A stretch of 64,000 nucleotides of DNA. Source: Bacteroidaceae bacterium (GTDB lineage: Bacteria; Bacteroidota; Bacteroidia; Bacteroidales; Bacteroidaceae). Position 1 is the first letter of the stretch. Each line of letters begins with the position of its first letter. Below are positions 18,252-26,908 of the stretch, piece by piece. The notes beneath the pieces are model-generated. The model saw only the letters and a program-made list of their open reading frames with translations, did no database searches and was not told where the DNA came from. The stretch spans positions 21,424-85,423 of the forward strand of contig JAGCMB010000014.1 in the NCBI GenBank assembly GCA_017646665.1, given 5' to 3'. Position numbers and translations under genes: made by a program.

Positions 18252-19502
18252 TCAATCACGACCAATATTGTAGTTTACGCGGTGCACACCCAAGAGCCTG
18301 TCATATCTATCTCCAAATCCACGATAGAAAACGTAAATGGCATACTCGTTTTCAGTATTATAGAAATTTCCCTCAGCAGGAACATTATCAGCAACACCCG
18401 ATTTTGACGGAACCCACACATACTGATAATTATACACGCCCATTTTCAATGGCACGGAGACAAAATAGTACTTCTCTTCCTCATCATACTCAAGCCTGTT
18501 CATAAGAGCAAATCCGTTTCCGCAAAAATCGCCAAGCAGATAATAACTGCCATCGGCACGACGTGGAGCATCGAGTGCAAAATGAACATTCATATAATCA
18601 GCCTCAATGGTTGTACCAAAGCCCTCAAAGGTGTTGACATAAAAACGTCCGTTCTCATCACGATAACTCGAATGAGAAACACGCGGCTTGTCCATATATA
18701 GCACTGCATTATAATAAGGTTCAACATACACTACCTCTTCAACACCTTCACCAGGCGATGTCGGGTCGGCAATCTCAAAACGGCGATACTCATTACCGGC
18801 ATTGAACACCAGCTTTTCATTGTGTACATATTCCACCTTACCATTTGTAATGTATGTCGGGACAAGACCACTCACAAAATTATCCCTGCGTCCATTCTGA
18901 TAGACAACCGGTTTAATTTCACTAGCGGGAGAGGCTACAAAAGAGGGATATTGGACAGTAAACGACACCTGCTGATGCCCCTCATTAAAAGAGATATCAG
19001 TATCACCACTGACAAAGGCATCAATCATCATTTTAGGTTCAACAACCGAAAAATCAAACACCACAACGGGCATATCACTCTCCTCTTCATCATCAAAGAC
19101 CTCGACACGATAATTACCCGACACCTTGAGTGCCACATAATCATTCGGTATAACAAATTCGTAATGCGTATACAGTTGGGTTGTATTCACCGAGTTCTCC
19201 CAATCTTCAATTATCAAATCATTGAACCCTTCGAGATAATCAATATCAAAAAGTTCCGACTGTGTCCAATCAGCATTACAATGTATTATGCGATAAGTAT
19301 AGCGATGATACACGTGTGACATCTCGTCAAACGAGAACTGGAGAACATCATCACTGCCAAGACTCATTACAGGCATTTCGCCCCAATTGCCGTTAAGCAG
19401 CATTTGCGGTGTACGCACCGTTGGGATGGTTGAGCGTGAGAACTGCGCATTGACTCCAACAGTCACAAATAACAATATGTATGTGATAATATGTTTGAAC
19501 AT
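18252..19502 (-). CDS. Type IX secretion system plug protein (DUF5103)
   Basis: A 416-residue exported protein: a Sec signal peptide (ITYILLFVTVGVNAQ) and beta-rich body with hallmark segments RYTYRIIHCNADW, YLEGFNDLIIEDWENS, and a Tyr-rich C-terminal region including YYLLGDFCGNG. DUF5103 corresponds to the Plug that caps the SprA translocon on the periplasmic side in the T9SS of Flavobacterium johnsoniae. Its presence fits the T9SS-like tails in this window (32987-33445 and the sialidase). It is divergent from the DUF1460 gene, with a TATCTTCG promoter element upstream. Confidence 0.9.
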   Translation of the reverse strand: MFKHIITYILLFVTVGVNAQFSRSTIPTVRTPQMLLNGNWGEMPVMSLGSDDVLQFSFDEMSHVYHRYTYRIIHCNADWTQSELFDIDYLEGFNDLIIEDWENSVNTTQLYTHYEFVIPNDYVALKVSGNYRVEVFDDEEESDMPVVVFDFSVVEPKMMIDAFVSGDTDISFNEGHQQVSFTVQYPSFVASPASEIKPVVYQNGRRDNFVSGLVPTYITNGKVEYVHNEKLVFNAGNEYRRFEIADPTSPGEGVEEVVYVEPYYNAVLYMDKPRVSHSSYRDENGRFYVNTFEGFGTTIEADYMNVHFALDAPRRADGSYYLLGDFCGNGFALMNRLEYDEEEKYYFVSVPLKMGVYNYQYVWVPSKSGVADNVPAEGNFYNTENEYAIYVFYRGFGDRYDRLLGVHRVNYNIGRD

Positions 19503-19529
19503 ATCTCTATATTAATCTAATTTACAAGG

Positions 19530-19537
19530 CGAAGATA
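19530..19537 (-). promoter_or_regulatory. Predicted -7 element of the T9SS plug gene
   Basis: The minus strand reads TATCTTCG, 28 bp upstream of ATG 19502. No clear -33 was found. Confidence 0.45.
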
Positions 19538-19592
19538 ATCATTTAAAAACAATATTTTTGTATATTTACATAGTTTATGACATTATACCGCA

Positions 19593-20441
19593 ATGAAAAA
19601 CATAATAACATATCTGATATTCGCCCTACTCCCCATTGCTGCTATGCCGCAAAAGGTCATATACAGTAGCGAAGACAGCACAAATATCACAAAAATACTG
19701 CACGGAATAAGCAACAGCCACACATCTGGCACCGGTGAGAAGCTAATCACCATAGCCGACAGGTTCATAGGCAAAAAATATGTAGGCGGCACATTGGAAC
19801 AAGGCAAAGAGGAGCCACTGTTCATAAGCTGCACAAAACTCGACTGCACCACATTTGTAGAGCTGGTACTTGCCATTGCAAAAACGGAAAACGACGGCAG
19901 CACAAGATTTATTGACGTATGTCACAATCTTGAAACAATACGTTACCGCAACGGGAAAAACAACGGGTACACAAGCCGTCTGCACTACATAAGTTGGTGG
20001 ATAAATGACAACGCTAAAGAGGGCATCCTCAAAGAAATCACCCGAGAGTTGAGCGATGAAAAACAGATTTTGAATCTCAATTTTATGAGTTCGCACCCAA
20101 GCAGCTACCCATTGCTTGACGAGAACCCCGAATATATAAAAGAGATTGAACAGTTAGAAATTCCGTACCGTAATTTGCAGACAAATTACATACCGAAAGA
20201 GAAATTAAGCCAGTCAATATGTAACAAGATAAAAGCCGGAGATATCATAGCAATAACAACATCCATCAAAGGGCTCGACGTAACACACATTGGATTTGCA
20301 CACTATCACAACGGTGTACTATCCCTGCTACACGCTTCGAGCAGCAAGGGGGCGGTTACAAAAGATGTGCAACCATTACGCGAGTACCTTGCCGGGAAGA
20401 AACACCACACAGGCATCAGGGTTTTTAGAGCCGTCTTTTAA
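19593..20441 (+). CDS. DUF1460 NlpC/P60-like amidase or peptidase, exported
   Basis: A 282-residue protein with a signal-peptide-like N-terminus (IITYLIFALLPIAAM). The DUF1460 family belongs to the NlpC/P60 superfamily of cysteine peptidases and amidases acting on peptidoglycan peptides. The catalytic-Cys motif is LDCTTFVEL (Cys85); the downstream THIGFAHYHNG and LLHASS segments provide the His and polar residue. Length matches the family. It is predicted periplasmic or membrane-bound. Substrate specificity is not visible. Confidence 0.85.
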   Translation: MKNIITYLIFALLPIAAMPQKVIYSSEDSTNITKILHGISNSHTSGTGEKLITIADRFIGKKYVGGTLEQGKEEPLFISCTKLDCTTFVELVLAIAKTENDGSTRFIDVCHNLETIRYRNGKNNGYTSRLHYISWWINDNAKEGILKEITRELSDEKQILNLNFMSSHPSSYPLLDENPEYIKEIEQLEIPYRNLQTNYIPKEKLSQSICNKIKAGDIIAITTSIKGLDVTHIGFAHYHNGVLSLLHASSSKGAVTKDVQPLREYLAGKKHHTGIRVFRAVF

Positions 20442-20468
20442 TCAGCAGACAGACACCTGAGTGCCTGA

Positions 20469-21410
20469 TTACTCATTTTTCAAAAGACGCTTACGGTTCT
20501 CGCGTCGGATTCTCTCGTGCTCTTCATAACCGGCACGGGTACGTTTCCATCGGTTATGTGTCCATAGCCACAATTCCGGATTTTCCTTAATTGCCTGTTC
20601 CAACAATTCGTAATAGCGGTTAGTAGGTTCAAATTCCGCCATTTCCGAAGCATCCTCGGCAAACAACTCAAGATGAGCTGTATAATGTCCACGCTTTACG
20701 CGCCTCATTCTAACAAAGAATAGCGAAGCCTTCGTGCGCTGAGCGATTTTCTCAGTTCCGGTAAAAACAGGAGTATCTCTATGCAAGAAATCTAACCAAT
20801 GGTGAATAGACTCCCAACTTGGTACCTGATCGGCAATAAAACCAATTACAAACTGATTTTTATCTTTGATTATTTTAAGAATTCTCCGCAAAGTATTTGC
20901 CATTGTGATTGATTCGGCACCGTACTGATCTCTCATCTTCTTCATCAAACTGTCAATACGTTTATTTTGTAGCGGATGATATATATCTCCAACAACAACA
21001 TTTTCATCATTGAAATAAAGAGAAATGGAAACCAAATACTCCCAATTTATGAAATGCCCCATATAACACACACAAGAGCGTCCCTCGGCTACCATACGAT
21101 ATACATCATCCAAGCCCGTAAAAACTAACCTCTTGCGTATCTCTTTCTCGCTCATTCCATAAAACTTAATGGTTTCGACAAAATAGTCACATAGCGAGGC
21201 ATAAAACCTACGTTCAATATCCTTAATCTCCTTTATATCTTTTTCAGGGAAAGATTTTACAAGATTGTCGCGCACTATCTTACGACGATAACGTACCAGA
21301 TAGTAAACAAGAAAATATATTATATCTGACAAAGCATATAAAATACAGAACGGCAATTTGTTGAGTACAAACAAAAAAGCCAACAGAATGTAATATAGAA
21401 TTGTTTTCAT
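20469..21410 (-). CDS. LpxL/HtrB-type lipid A (Kdo-dependent) acyltransferase
   Basis: A 313-residue inner-membrane-anchored acyltransferase with an N-terminal hydrophobic helix. The catalytic H(x4)E motif is MGHFINWEYL (His119, Glu124), and FIADQVPS plus ENPELWLWTHNRWK at the C-terminus are family hallmarks. It adds a secondary acyl chain to the lipid A precursor, supplying the LPS that the LptE and LptD homologues in this window export. It is monocistronic with a TACTTTTG element upstream. Which acyl chain it transfers cannot be read. Confidence 0.92.
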   Translation of the reverse strand: MKTILYYILLAFLFVLNKLPFCILYALSDIIYFLVYYLVRYRRKIVRDNLVKSFPEKDIKEIKDIERRFYASLCDYFVETIKFYGMSEKEIRKRLVFTGLDDVYRMVAEGRSCVCYMGHFINWEYLVSISLYFNDENVVVGDIYHPLQNKRIDSLMKKMRDQYGAESITMANTLRRILKIIKDKNQFVIGFIADQVPSWESIHHWLDFLHRDTPVFTGTEKIAQRTKASLFFVRMRRVKRGHYTAHLELFAEDASEMAEFEPTNRYYELLEQAIKENPELWLWTHNRWKRTRAGYEEHERIRRENRKRLLKNE

Positions 21411-21445
21411 AGGTTATTAACCGCAGATTTGGATTTTCACTTATG

Positions 21446-21453
21446 CAAAAGTA
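21446..21453 (-). promoter_or_regulatory. Predicted -7 element of the lpxL-like gene
   Basis: The minus strand reads TACTTTTG, 36 bp before ATG 21410. Confidence 0.4.
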
Positions 21454-21534
21454 TATATTTTTTTCAAGAATAAAAGACCGCAGCTTTCTAAAGTTATTAC
21501 AGACACCAGAATTACGGTAGCCTTATGCCAAGTA

Positions 21535-21579
21535 TATACAGCAGCACCCCTCGGAAATTCCGAGGGGTGCTGCTGTATA
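21535..21579 (-). terminator. Perfect 45-bp palindrome downstream of the OmpA-family gene
   Basis: Two perfect 22-nt arms flank a single central base at 21557, eight bp past the stop of the minus-strand ompA-like gene. The stem is GC-rich (CAGCAGCACCCCTCGG) but no long T run follows. A terminator or RNA-stabilising hairpin is the likely role. Confidence 0.65.
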
Positions 21580-21587
21580 AGAATCGA

Positions 21588-22301
21588 TTATTTCAAAGTT
21601 CCGTTGTTTGCTGCATCTATCATTTCGGCACTTGCATAAAGATAAATCTCGACTCGGCGGTTTTCTGCACGGCCAGCTGCTGTTGAGTTATCGGCCACAG
21701 GCTGTTTTGAGCCAAAACCCTCTACACTTTTTATCTGGCTCTCGGGCACGCCCTTTGACAACAGATAGCCAGACACAGCCTCGGCACGTTTGACCGACAA
21801 TGGGTCATTTATCGCGTCACTTCCGGTAGAATCTGTGTGACCATAAATAACAACATCTGCATCACTGAATTCAATCAGCACCTTTGCAAACTCGGCCAAA
21901 TTATTCTGCGCACTCTTGTTCAAAGAATACTTGTTTGTCTCGAACAACACACCTGAATCAAATGTTACCTTTACTGCCGTAAGGTTGTTTGTATCTGTTA
22001 TTGTCTGCACGGTTGCATTCTCAACCTGTGCTGCCGCCTCGGCTGCATTATCCATTCTCTTACCGATCAAAGCACCCGTACCGGCACCGACTGCCGTTCC
22101 TACCGCAGCACCGATAGCTGCACCTGTACCGGTTTTTCCTGTAAATTTACCAATAATAGCACCAATTACTGCACCGCCTAAGGCACCGCCGGCAGCACCA
22201 ATTGTAGTACCCTTCGCCAAATTACTCCAACTACCGCAACTCGATAAAATAAGCGCAGAAGAAAGCACAATGCAAATTGTCTTTACGAATTTCATATTCA
22301 C
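21588..22301 (-). CDS. OmpA-family lipoprotein with glycine-zipper domain (YiaD-like)
   Basis: A 237-residue lipoprotein: signal peptide ending in LSSC (Cys22), then a glycine-zipper segment (about residues 33-80, GGAVIGAIIGKFTGKTG) that can insert in or oligomerise on the membrane, then a C-terminal OmpA peptidoglycan-binding domain (about 110-230) with the hallmark YGHTDSTG, LSVKRAEAVSGYL and GRAENRRVEI, including the Asp and Arg that bind diaminopimelate. It tethers the outer membrane to the wall. It is monocistronic with a good -33/-7 pair upstream. Confidence 0.93.
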   Translation of the reverse strand: MNMKFVKTICIVLSSALILSSCGSWSNLAKGTTIGAAGGALGGAVIGAIIGKFTGKTGTGAAIGAAVGTAVGAGTGALIGKRMDNAAEAAAQVENATVQTITDTNNLTAVKVTFDSGVLFETNKYSLNKSAQNNLAEFAKVLIEFSDADVVIYGHTDSTGSDAINDPLSVKRAEAVSGYLLSKGVPESQIKSVEGFGSKQPVADNSTAAGRAENRRVEIYLYASAEMIDAANNGTLK

Positions 22302-22328
22302 AACTATTTTTTAGATTCTAACTTTTCG

Positions 22329-22360
22329 CAAAGTTAACTAAAAATATTTTTTCACACAAA
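22329..22360 (-). promoter_or_regulatory. Predicted promoter of the OmpA-family gene
   Basis: On the minus strand TTTG (22357-22360) and TAACTTTG (22329-22336) are 20 bp apart, with the ATG at 22301. Confidence 0.55.
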
Positions 22361-22441
22361 CAGCCTCCCTTAATTGAATATAAATTCATACAAGGGGAAA
22401 AACACACTATTGAAATTCGCAATTATATTAATATATTTTTA

Positions 22442-22449
22442 TACTTTTG
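22442..22449 (+). promoter_or_regulatory. Predicted -7 element of proS
   Basis: TACTTTTG, 36 bp upstream of ATG 22486, in an A/T-rich divergent region. Confidence 0.45.
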
Positions 22450-22485
22450 CAGATAGTATTCAGATATAAATAAATAACAGAATAT

Positions 22486-23964
22486 ATGGCCGAATTAAAA
22501 GAACTTACAAAGCGCAGTGAGAGCTACTCACAATGGTACAACGACCTGGTAATAAAAGCTGACCTTGCAGAACAGTCACCAGTAAGAGGATGTATGGTAA
22601 TAAAGCCCTATGGCTATGCTATCTGGGAAAAGATACAGCGTACACTCGATGATATGTTTAAAGAAACCGGTCACGTGAACGCATATTTCCCTATGCTCAT
22701 ACCAAAATCATACCTCAGCCGCGAGGCAGAACACGTTGAGGGTTTTGCCAAGGAGTGCGCAGTTGTGACACACTACCGCCTAAAGAACGCCGAGGACGGA
22801 AGTGGCGTTGTTGTAGACCCTGCTGCAAGACTCGAGGAGGAGATGATTATCCGCCCGACATCAGAAACAATCATTTGGAGTACATACAAGAATTGGATTC
22901 AATCCTATCGCGATCTGCCAATTATGGTGAACCAGTGGGCAAACGTAATGCGTTGGGAGATGCGCACACGCCTGTTCCTGCGTACAGCAGAGTTCTTGTG
23001 GCAGGAAGGACACACCGCACACGCCACACGCGAAGAGGCCGAAAAAGAGGCACAGACAATGCTCCACGTTTACAACGATTTTGCAAACAACTATATGGCA
23101 TTGCCGGTTGTTATGGGCGTCAAGTCAGCAAATGAGCGTTTTGCCGGAGCTCTTGACACATACACAATCGAAGGTATGATGCAGGACGGTAAGGCTCTAC
23201 AATGTGGTACATCACACTTCCTGGGACAAAACTTTGCAAAAGCATTCAACGTACAGTTCGTAGACAAGAACAACAATCTCGAATATGTATGGGCGACATC
23301 ATGGGGTGTATCTACCCGTCTGATGGGTGCACTCATCATGACCCACTCCGACGACAACGGCCTCGTTCTACCCCCGGCACTTGCACCAATGCAGGTAGTA
23401 ATTGTGCCTATCTACAAAAACGAAGAGCAGCTTGCAAAAATTAAGGAGACAGTTGACCCAATGATTGCAGAACTCAAAAAGATGGGTATCACCGTGAAGT
23501 TCGATGACGCCGACAACAAACGTCCTGGCTTCAAGTTCGCAGAATATGAGCTAAAGGGTGTACCTGTACGTTTGGTACTTGGTGCACGCGATATTGAAAA
23601 CGGCACAATCGAGGTAATGCGTCGCGACACACTCGAAAAGCAGACACGTTCAATTGAGGGCATCACAACATTCGTAAAGGAACTGCTTGATGACATCCAG
23701 ACCAATCTACACCGCAAGGCTCTTGCTATGCGCGAAGCCAACACACGCAGCGTAGACACATACGAGGAGTTCAAGACCGAGATTGAAAAGGGTGGTTTCA
23801 TACTTGCACACTGGGACGGTACACCTGAAACAGAAGAGCAAATCAAGAACGATACCAAGGCAACAATCCGTTGTATTCCATTGGGCTGGGACGAGACACC
23901 TGGAACCTGTATGGTAACCGGCAAGCCTTCGGCACGTCGAGTACTGTTTGCAAGAGCATACTAA
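22486..23964 (+). CDS. proS: Prolyl-tRNA synthetase, short eukaryotic/archaeal-like type
   Basis: A 492-residue class II synthetase without the INS editing domain of the long bacterial ProRS. Motifs: motif 1 region [37 protein letters not shown] (in parts), motif 2 [35 protein letters not shown], and motif 3-like [13 protein letters not shown]. The C-terminus contains the anticodon-binding domain and ends in RVLFARAY. The short type is normal for Bacteroidota. The GT2 gene follows 37 bp downstream and may be cotranscribed. Confidence 0.97.
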   Translation: MAELKELTKRSESYSQWYNDLVIKADLAEQSPVRGCMVIKPYGYAIWEKIQRTLDDMFKETGHVNAYFPMLIPKSYLSREAEHVEGFAKECAVVTHYRLKNAEDGSGVVVDPAARLEEEMIIRPTSETIIWSTYKNWIQSYRDLPIMVNQWANVMRWEMRTRLFLRTAEFLWQEGHTAHATREEAEKEAQTMLHVYNDFANNYMALPVVMGVKSANERFAGALDTYTIEGMMQDGKALQCGTSHFLGQNFAKAFNVQFVDKNNNLEYVWATSWGVSTRLMGALIMTHSDDNGLVLPPALAPMQVVIVPIYKNEEQLAKIKETVDPMIAELKKMGITVKFDDADNKRPGFKFAEYELKGVPVRLVLGARDIENGTIEVMRRDTLEKQTRSIEGITTFVKELLDDIQTNLHRKALAMREANTRSVDTYEEFKTEIEKGGFILAHWDGTPETEEQIKNDTKATIRCIPLGWDETPGTCMVTGKPSARRVLFARAY

Positions 23965-24001
23965 ACTTTGCAAATACACACAGACAAACAATACATAAAA
24001 G

Positions 24002-24766
24002 ATGGAAATAGCAAATAAAATTTCAGTAGTCATCAACACATATAATGCCGAGGAGCACCTTGCCGAAGCATTGGATGCAGTAAAGGACTTTGACGAAATA
24101 GTTATATGCGACATGGAAAGCACCGACAGTACCTTGAGTATTGCCGAGAGGTATGGGTGCAAAATTGTAACATTTCCAAAGCAAAACCATAAAAGTGCTG
24201 AACCGGCACGCACATTTGCCATTCAATCAGCAACATCAAAATGGGTATTGGTTGTCGACTCCGACGAAATCATAACACCGGAATTAAAAGAGTACCTTTA
24301 CTCAATTATCAGCAAAAAGGACTGCCCGGCAGGATTGTACATTGCAAGAAGAAACAAATTCATTGGGGAATACTCCAAGGATTGGTCCAACGACTACCAA
24401 TTACGTTTCTTCATTAAAGAGGGAACCGTATGGCCACCATATGTCCACACATTCCCGACAGTCCAAGGACGCGTTGAGTATGCCCCATCAAAATACAAGA
24501 TGCTTCACCTTGCCGACGAGAGCATACAACGTTGGGTATCAAAAATGAACGAATATACCGACAACGAGTCCATCAAAAAGGCCAATCGCAACTACGGCAT
24601 ATTTACCCTTTTTTGGCGTCCGGCTTGGCAGTTCATCCGTTCATACATAATTCGTGGAGGTTTCAGATCAGGCAAGCGCGGTTTCATGAGTGCTGTCCTA
24701 TCGGCAAACTACCAAGTAATCGTCATTCTCAAAATGATTGAGAAAAGAATGAGAACGAAAAAATGA
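24002..24766 (+). CDS. WaaE/KdtX-like family 2 glycosyltransferase
   Basis: A 254-residue GT2 enzyme beginning KISVVINTYNAEEHLAEAL, with ICDMESTDST as the nucleotide-sugar loop and VVDSDEII as the DxD metal site, then the positively charged W.NDYQLRFF segment common in LPS-core transferases of the WaaE/KdtX type. The amphipathic C-terminus (RPAWQFIRSYIIRGGFRSG) probably touches the inner membrane. Likely role: adding a hexose to the LPS core or a lipid-linked glycan. It ends at an intrinsic terminator. Confidence 0.87.
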   Translation: MEIANKISVVINTYNAEEHLAEALDAVKDFDEIVICDMESTDSTLSIAERYGCKIVTFPKQNHKSAEPARTFAIQSATSKWVLVVDSDEIITPELKEYLYSIISKKDCPAGLYIARRNKFIGEYSKDWSNDYQLRFFIKEGTVWPPYVHTFPTVQGRVEYAPSKYKMLHLADESIQRWVSKMNEYTDNESIKKANRNYGIFTLFWRPAWQFIRSYIIRGGFRSGKRGFMSAVLSANYQVIVILKMIEKRMRTKK

Positions 24767-24770
24767 TAAA

Positions 24771-24800
24771 CAAAAGACTTGCGGTTTCGCAAGTCTTTTG
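24771..24800 (+). terminator. Intrinsic terminator after the WaaE-like GT gene
   Basis: Arms CAAAAGACTTGCG and CGCAAGTCTTTTG around a GTTT loop form a 13-bp perfect stem ending in TTTTGTTT, 4 bp after the stop. Confidence 0.85.
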
Positions 24801-24818
24801 TTTATCACCTAAATCCAG

Positions 24819-24892
24819 TGACCCCGGTGGGATTCAAACCCACGACCTTCAGAACCGGAATCTAATGCTCTATTCAGCTAAGCTACAGGGCC
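24819..24892 (-). tRNA. tRNA-Arg (anticodon CCG)
   Basis: The minus strand folds into a full cloverleaf of 74 nt. The acceptor stem is GGCCCTG paired with CGGGGTC (two G-U pairs) plus discriminator A. The D-arm is GCTT...GAGC. The anticodon arm TTAGA-TTCCGGT-TCTGA places CCG at positions 34-36, decoding CGG. The T-arm is GTGGG-TTTGAAT-CCCAC. CCA is not encoded; the downstream bases are CTG. It is oriented against the flanking protein genes. Confidence 0.93.
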
Positions 24893-25031
24893 GTCACAAA
24901 TGCGAATGCGAAGATAGCAATAATTTACAAAGAAACAATTGTAAAAATAACAAAAAAGAGAAAAGAAAAATAAATAACAACAGTGGCAATAGTTTCATTT
25001 AAATATATTAGCATTTTTAAAACAATATACC

Positions 25032-25039
25032 TATCTTTG
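25032..25039 (+). promoter_or_regulatory. Predicted -7 element of asnA
   Basis: An exact TATCTTTG, giving a leader of about 80 nt to ATG 25129. No good -33 was seen. Confidence 0.5.
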
Positions 25040-25128
25040 CCACAAACAAGAAAGCAAAAACACAATCAATACTAAAAAATCACAATAAAAAACAGACAAA
25101 CAAAAACAATTTGTCAAAATTAAATAAA

Positions 25129-26166
25129 ATGAAACTCTATAAACTTCCGCAAGAATATACACCGCTGCTCGACCTGAAGCAGACAGAGCTGGCCATTAAG
25201 CAAATAAAAGAAACATTCCAGCTCAACCTCTCATCATCCCTTCGTCTACGTCGAGTAACAGCCCCTCTTTTCGTACTGCAAGGAACAGGTTTGAACGACG
25301 ACCTCAATGGATACGAGAACGCTGTGAGTTTCCCCATCCAGGATATGAGCGGTGCCATTGCAGAGGTTGTACACTCATTAGCAAAATGGAAACGCGTAAC
25401 ACTTGCCGAGTACAACATTTCTCAGGGATATGGCATATACACCGATATGAACGCGATACGTGCACACGAGGAGCTGGACAACCTTCATTCACTATACGTT
25501 GACCAATGGGACTGGGAACGTGTCATATCTCCCGAAGAGCGCACAATCGCTTTTCTACGCAAGATAGTCAGCGATATATATTCAGCCATTCTACACACTG
25601 AATTCGCCCTAAGCGAAAGCTATCCGCAGCTAAAGCCATCACTCCCCGAAGATATCACGTTCATACACAGCGAGGAGTTGCGTTTGAAATACCCCGACCT
25701 CTCGCCCAAGCAACGCGAAGAGGCCATCACAAAGGAACATGGCGCAGTGTTCATCATCGGCATAGGTAACGAACTTGGCGATGGCATACCTCACGACAAC
25801 CGTGCACCCGACTACGACGACTATAGCACAGCAAACGAAGAGGGTTTCTATGGCCTCAATGGCGACCTGATGATTTGGAGCGACGTATTGGGCAAGGCTA
25901 TGGAACTTTCGTCAATGGGTATCCGTGTTGACCGCGAAGCACTGTTGCGACAACTAAAGAAATCAAACAAAGAGGAACGCAAGGAGCTATATTTCCACCG
26001 CCGCATGTTGAACGACGAGCTTCCTTTGAGCATCGGTGGCGGTATAGGACAATCGCGTCTATGTATGCTACTACTGAAGAAGGCACACATCGGCGAGATA
26101 CAATCAAGCATTTGGCCCGATGAAATGCGAAGCAAATGCAAAGAAATGAATATACCTATTATATAA
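25129..26166 (+). CDS. asnA: Aspartate--ammonia ligase (ammonia-dependent asparagine synthetase)
   Basis: A 345-residue class II synthetase-like enzyme making asparagine from aspartate, ammonia and ATP. Family features: LSSSLRLRRVTAPLFV at the N-terminus, NDDLNGYENAVSF, HSLAKWKRVTLAEYN, the RAHEELDNLHSLYVDQWDWE region and the C-terminal LPLSIGGGIGQSRLCMLLL motif. Length fits AsnA (about 330-345). The start is ATG 25129; an in-frame TTG at 25111 would add six unlikely residues. ung begins six bp after the stop, so the two are probably one transcript. Confidence 0.96.
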   Translation: MKLYKLPQEYTPLLDLKQTELAIKQIKETFQLNLSSSLRLRRVTAPLFVLQGTGLNDDLNGYENAVSFPIQDMSGAIAEVVHSLAKWKRVTLAEYNISQGYGIYTDMNAIRAHEELDNLHSLYVDQWDWERVISPEERTIAFLRKIVSDIYSAILHTEFALSESYPQLKPSLPEDITFIHSEELRLKYPDLSPKQREEAITKEHGAVFIIGIGNELGDGIPHDNRAPDYDDYSTANEEGFYGLNGDLMIWSDVLGKAMELSSMGIRVDREALLRQLKKSNKEERKELYFHRRMLNDELPLSIGGGIGQSRLCMLLLKKAHIGEIQSSIWPDEMRSKCKEMNIPII

Positions 26167-26172
26167 TAATAT

Positions 26173-26838
26173 ATGGACGTAAAGATTGAGCAGAGTTGGA
26201 AAGAGGTACTTAAAGATGAATTCAATAAGGACTATTTTGCAAGACTTACACAATTCGTAAAAGAGGAATATAACGGAAGTACCCCGATATACCCACCTGC
26301 AAAACTCATTTTCAATGCATTCGACCATTGCCCTTTCGACAAAGTAAAGGTTGTAATATTGGGACAAGACCCCTACCACGGCACAGGACAGGCAAACGGC
26401 CTTTGCTTCTCGGTGAACAAGGGAATTCCCTTTCCGCCATCGCTATTAAATATTTTCAAGGAGATTGAGAATGACTTAGGAACAGCCATTCCACAAGACG
26501 GCGACCTCACCCGATGGAGCGACCAAGGAGTATTGCTACTCAACGCCACACTAACGGTTAGGGCAGCGCAAGCAGGCTCACACCAACGACGTGGCTGGGA
26601 AGATTTCACAGATGCGGCAATACGCGAACTTGCATCACGCCGAAGCGGCATCGTATTCATTCTTTGGGGCAGTTACGCCCAGAAGAAAGGCGCATTCATC
26701 GACCGCAACAAGCATCTTGTGCTATCATCACCCCACCCCTCTCCATTGTCGGCATACCAAGGATTCTTTGGCAATCACCATTTCAGCACCGCCAACAAAT
26801 ACCTGAGAGAACAAGGCAAGAGTGAGATAATTTGGTAA
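26173..26838 (+). CDS. ung: Uracil-DNA glycosylase, family 1
   Basis: A 221-residue base-excision-repair enzyme removing uracil from DNA. All family 1 motifs are visible: the water-activating loop GQDPYHGTGQANGL (catalytic Asp), the Pro-rich loop PPSLLNIF, LLLNATLTV with the uracil-binding Asn, and the Leu-intercalation loop SSPHPSPLSAY with catalytic His. It starts six bp after asnA and ends at a 42-bp near-perfect palindrome shared with lptD. Confidence 0.97.
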   Translation: MDVKIEQSWKEVLKDEFNKDYFARLTQFVKEEYNGSTPIYPPAKLIFNAFDHCPFDKVKVVILGQDPYHGTGQANGLCFSVNKGIPFPPSLLNIFKEIENDLGTAIPQDGDLTRWSDQGVLLLNATLTVRAAQAGSHQRRGWEDFTDAAIRELASRRSGIVFILWGSYAQKKGAFIDRNKHLVLSSPHPSPLSAYQGFFGNHHFSTANKYLREQGKSEIIW

Positions 26839-26840
26839 TA

Positions 26841-26882
26841 AATATTTAGCGGGCAGCTTTCAAAAGCTGCCCGCTAAATATT
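26841..26882. terminator. 42-bp palindromic terminator between convergent ung and lptD
   Basis: Perfect 20-nt arms (from 26841 and to 26882) surround a CA loop. The core is AGCGGGCAGCTTT, with A/T-rich ends (AATATT) on both strands. It begins 2 bp after the ung stop and can act in both directions. Confidence 0.8.
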
Positions 26883-26908
26883 ATAAGTAATTAAAAATAA
26901 AGAGCTCT

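Larger units (their letters stand above)
24767..25128. other. Intergenic region holding terminator, tRNA-Arg and asnA promoter
   Basis: This 362-bp gap contains the GT2 terminator (24771-24800), a minus-strand tRNA-Arg (24819-24892) and the TATCTTTG element of asnA (25032-25039). The stretch 24893-25031 is A/T-rich; it should contain the tRNA promoter, which I could not pinpoint. Confidence 0.7.

Noticed and set aside
24763..25002. 79-codon plus-strand frame over the tRNA
   Set aside because: It runs through the terminator and the antisense strand of the tRNA-Arg; the peptide reflects structural RNA sequence.
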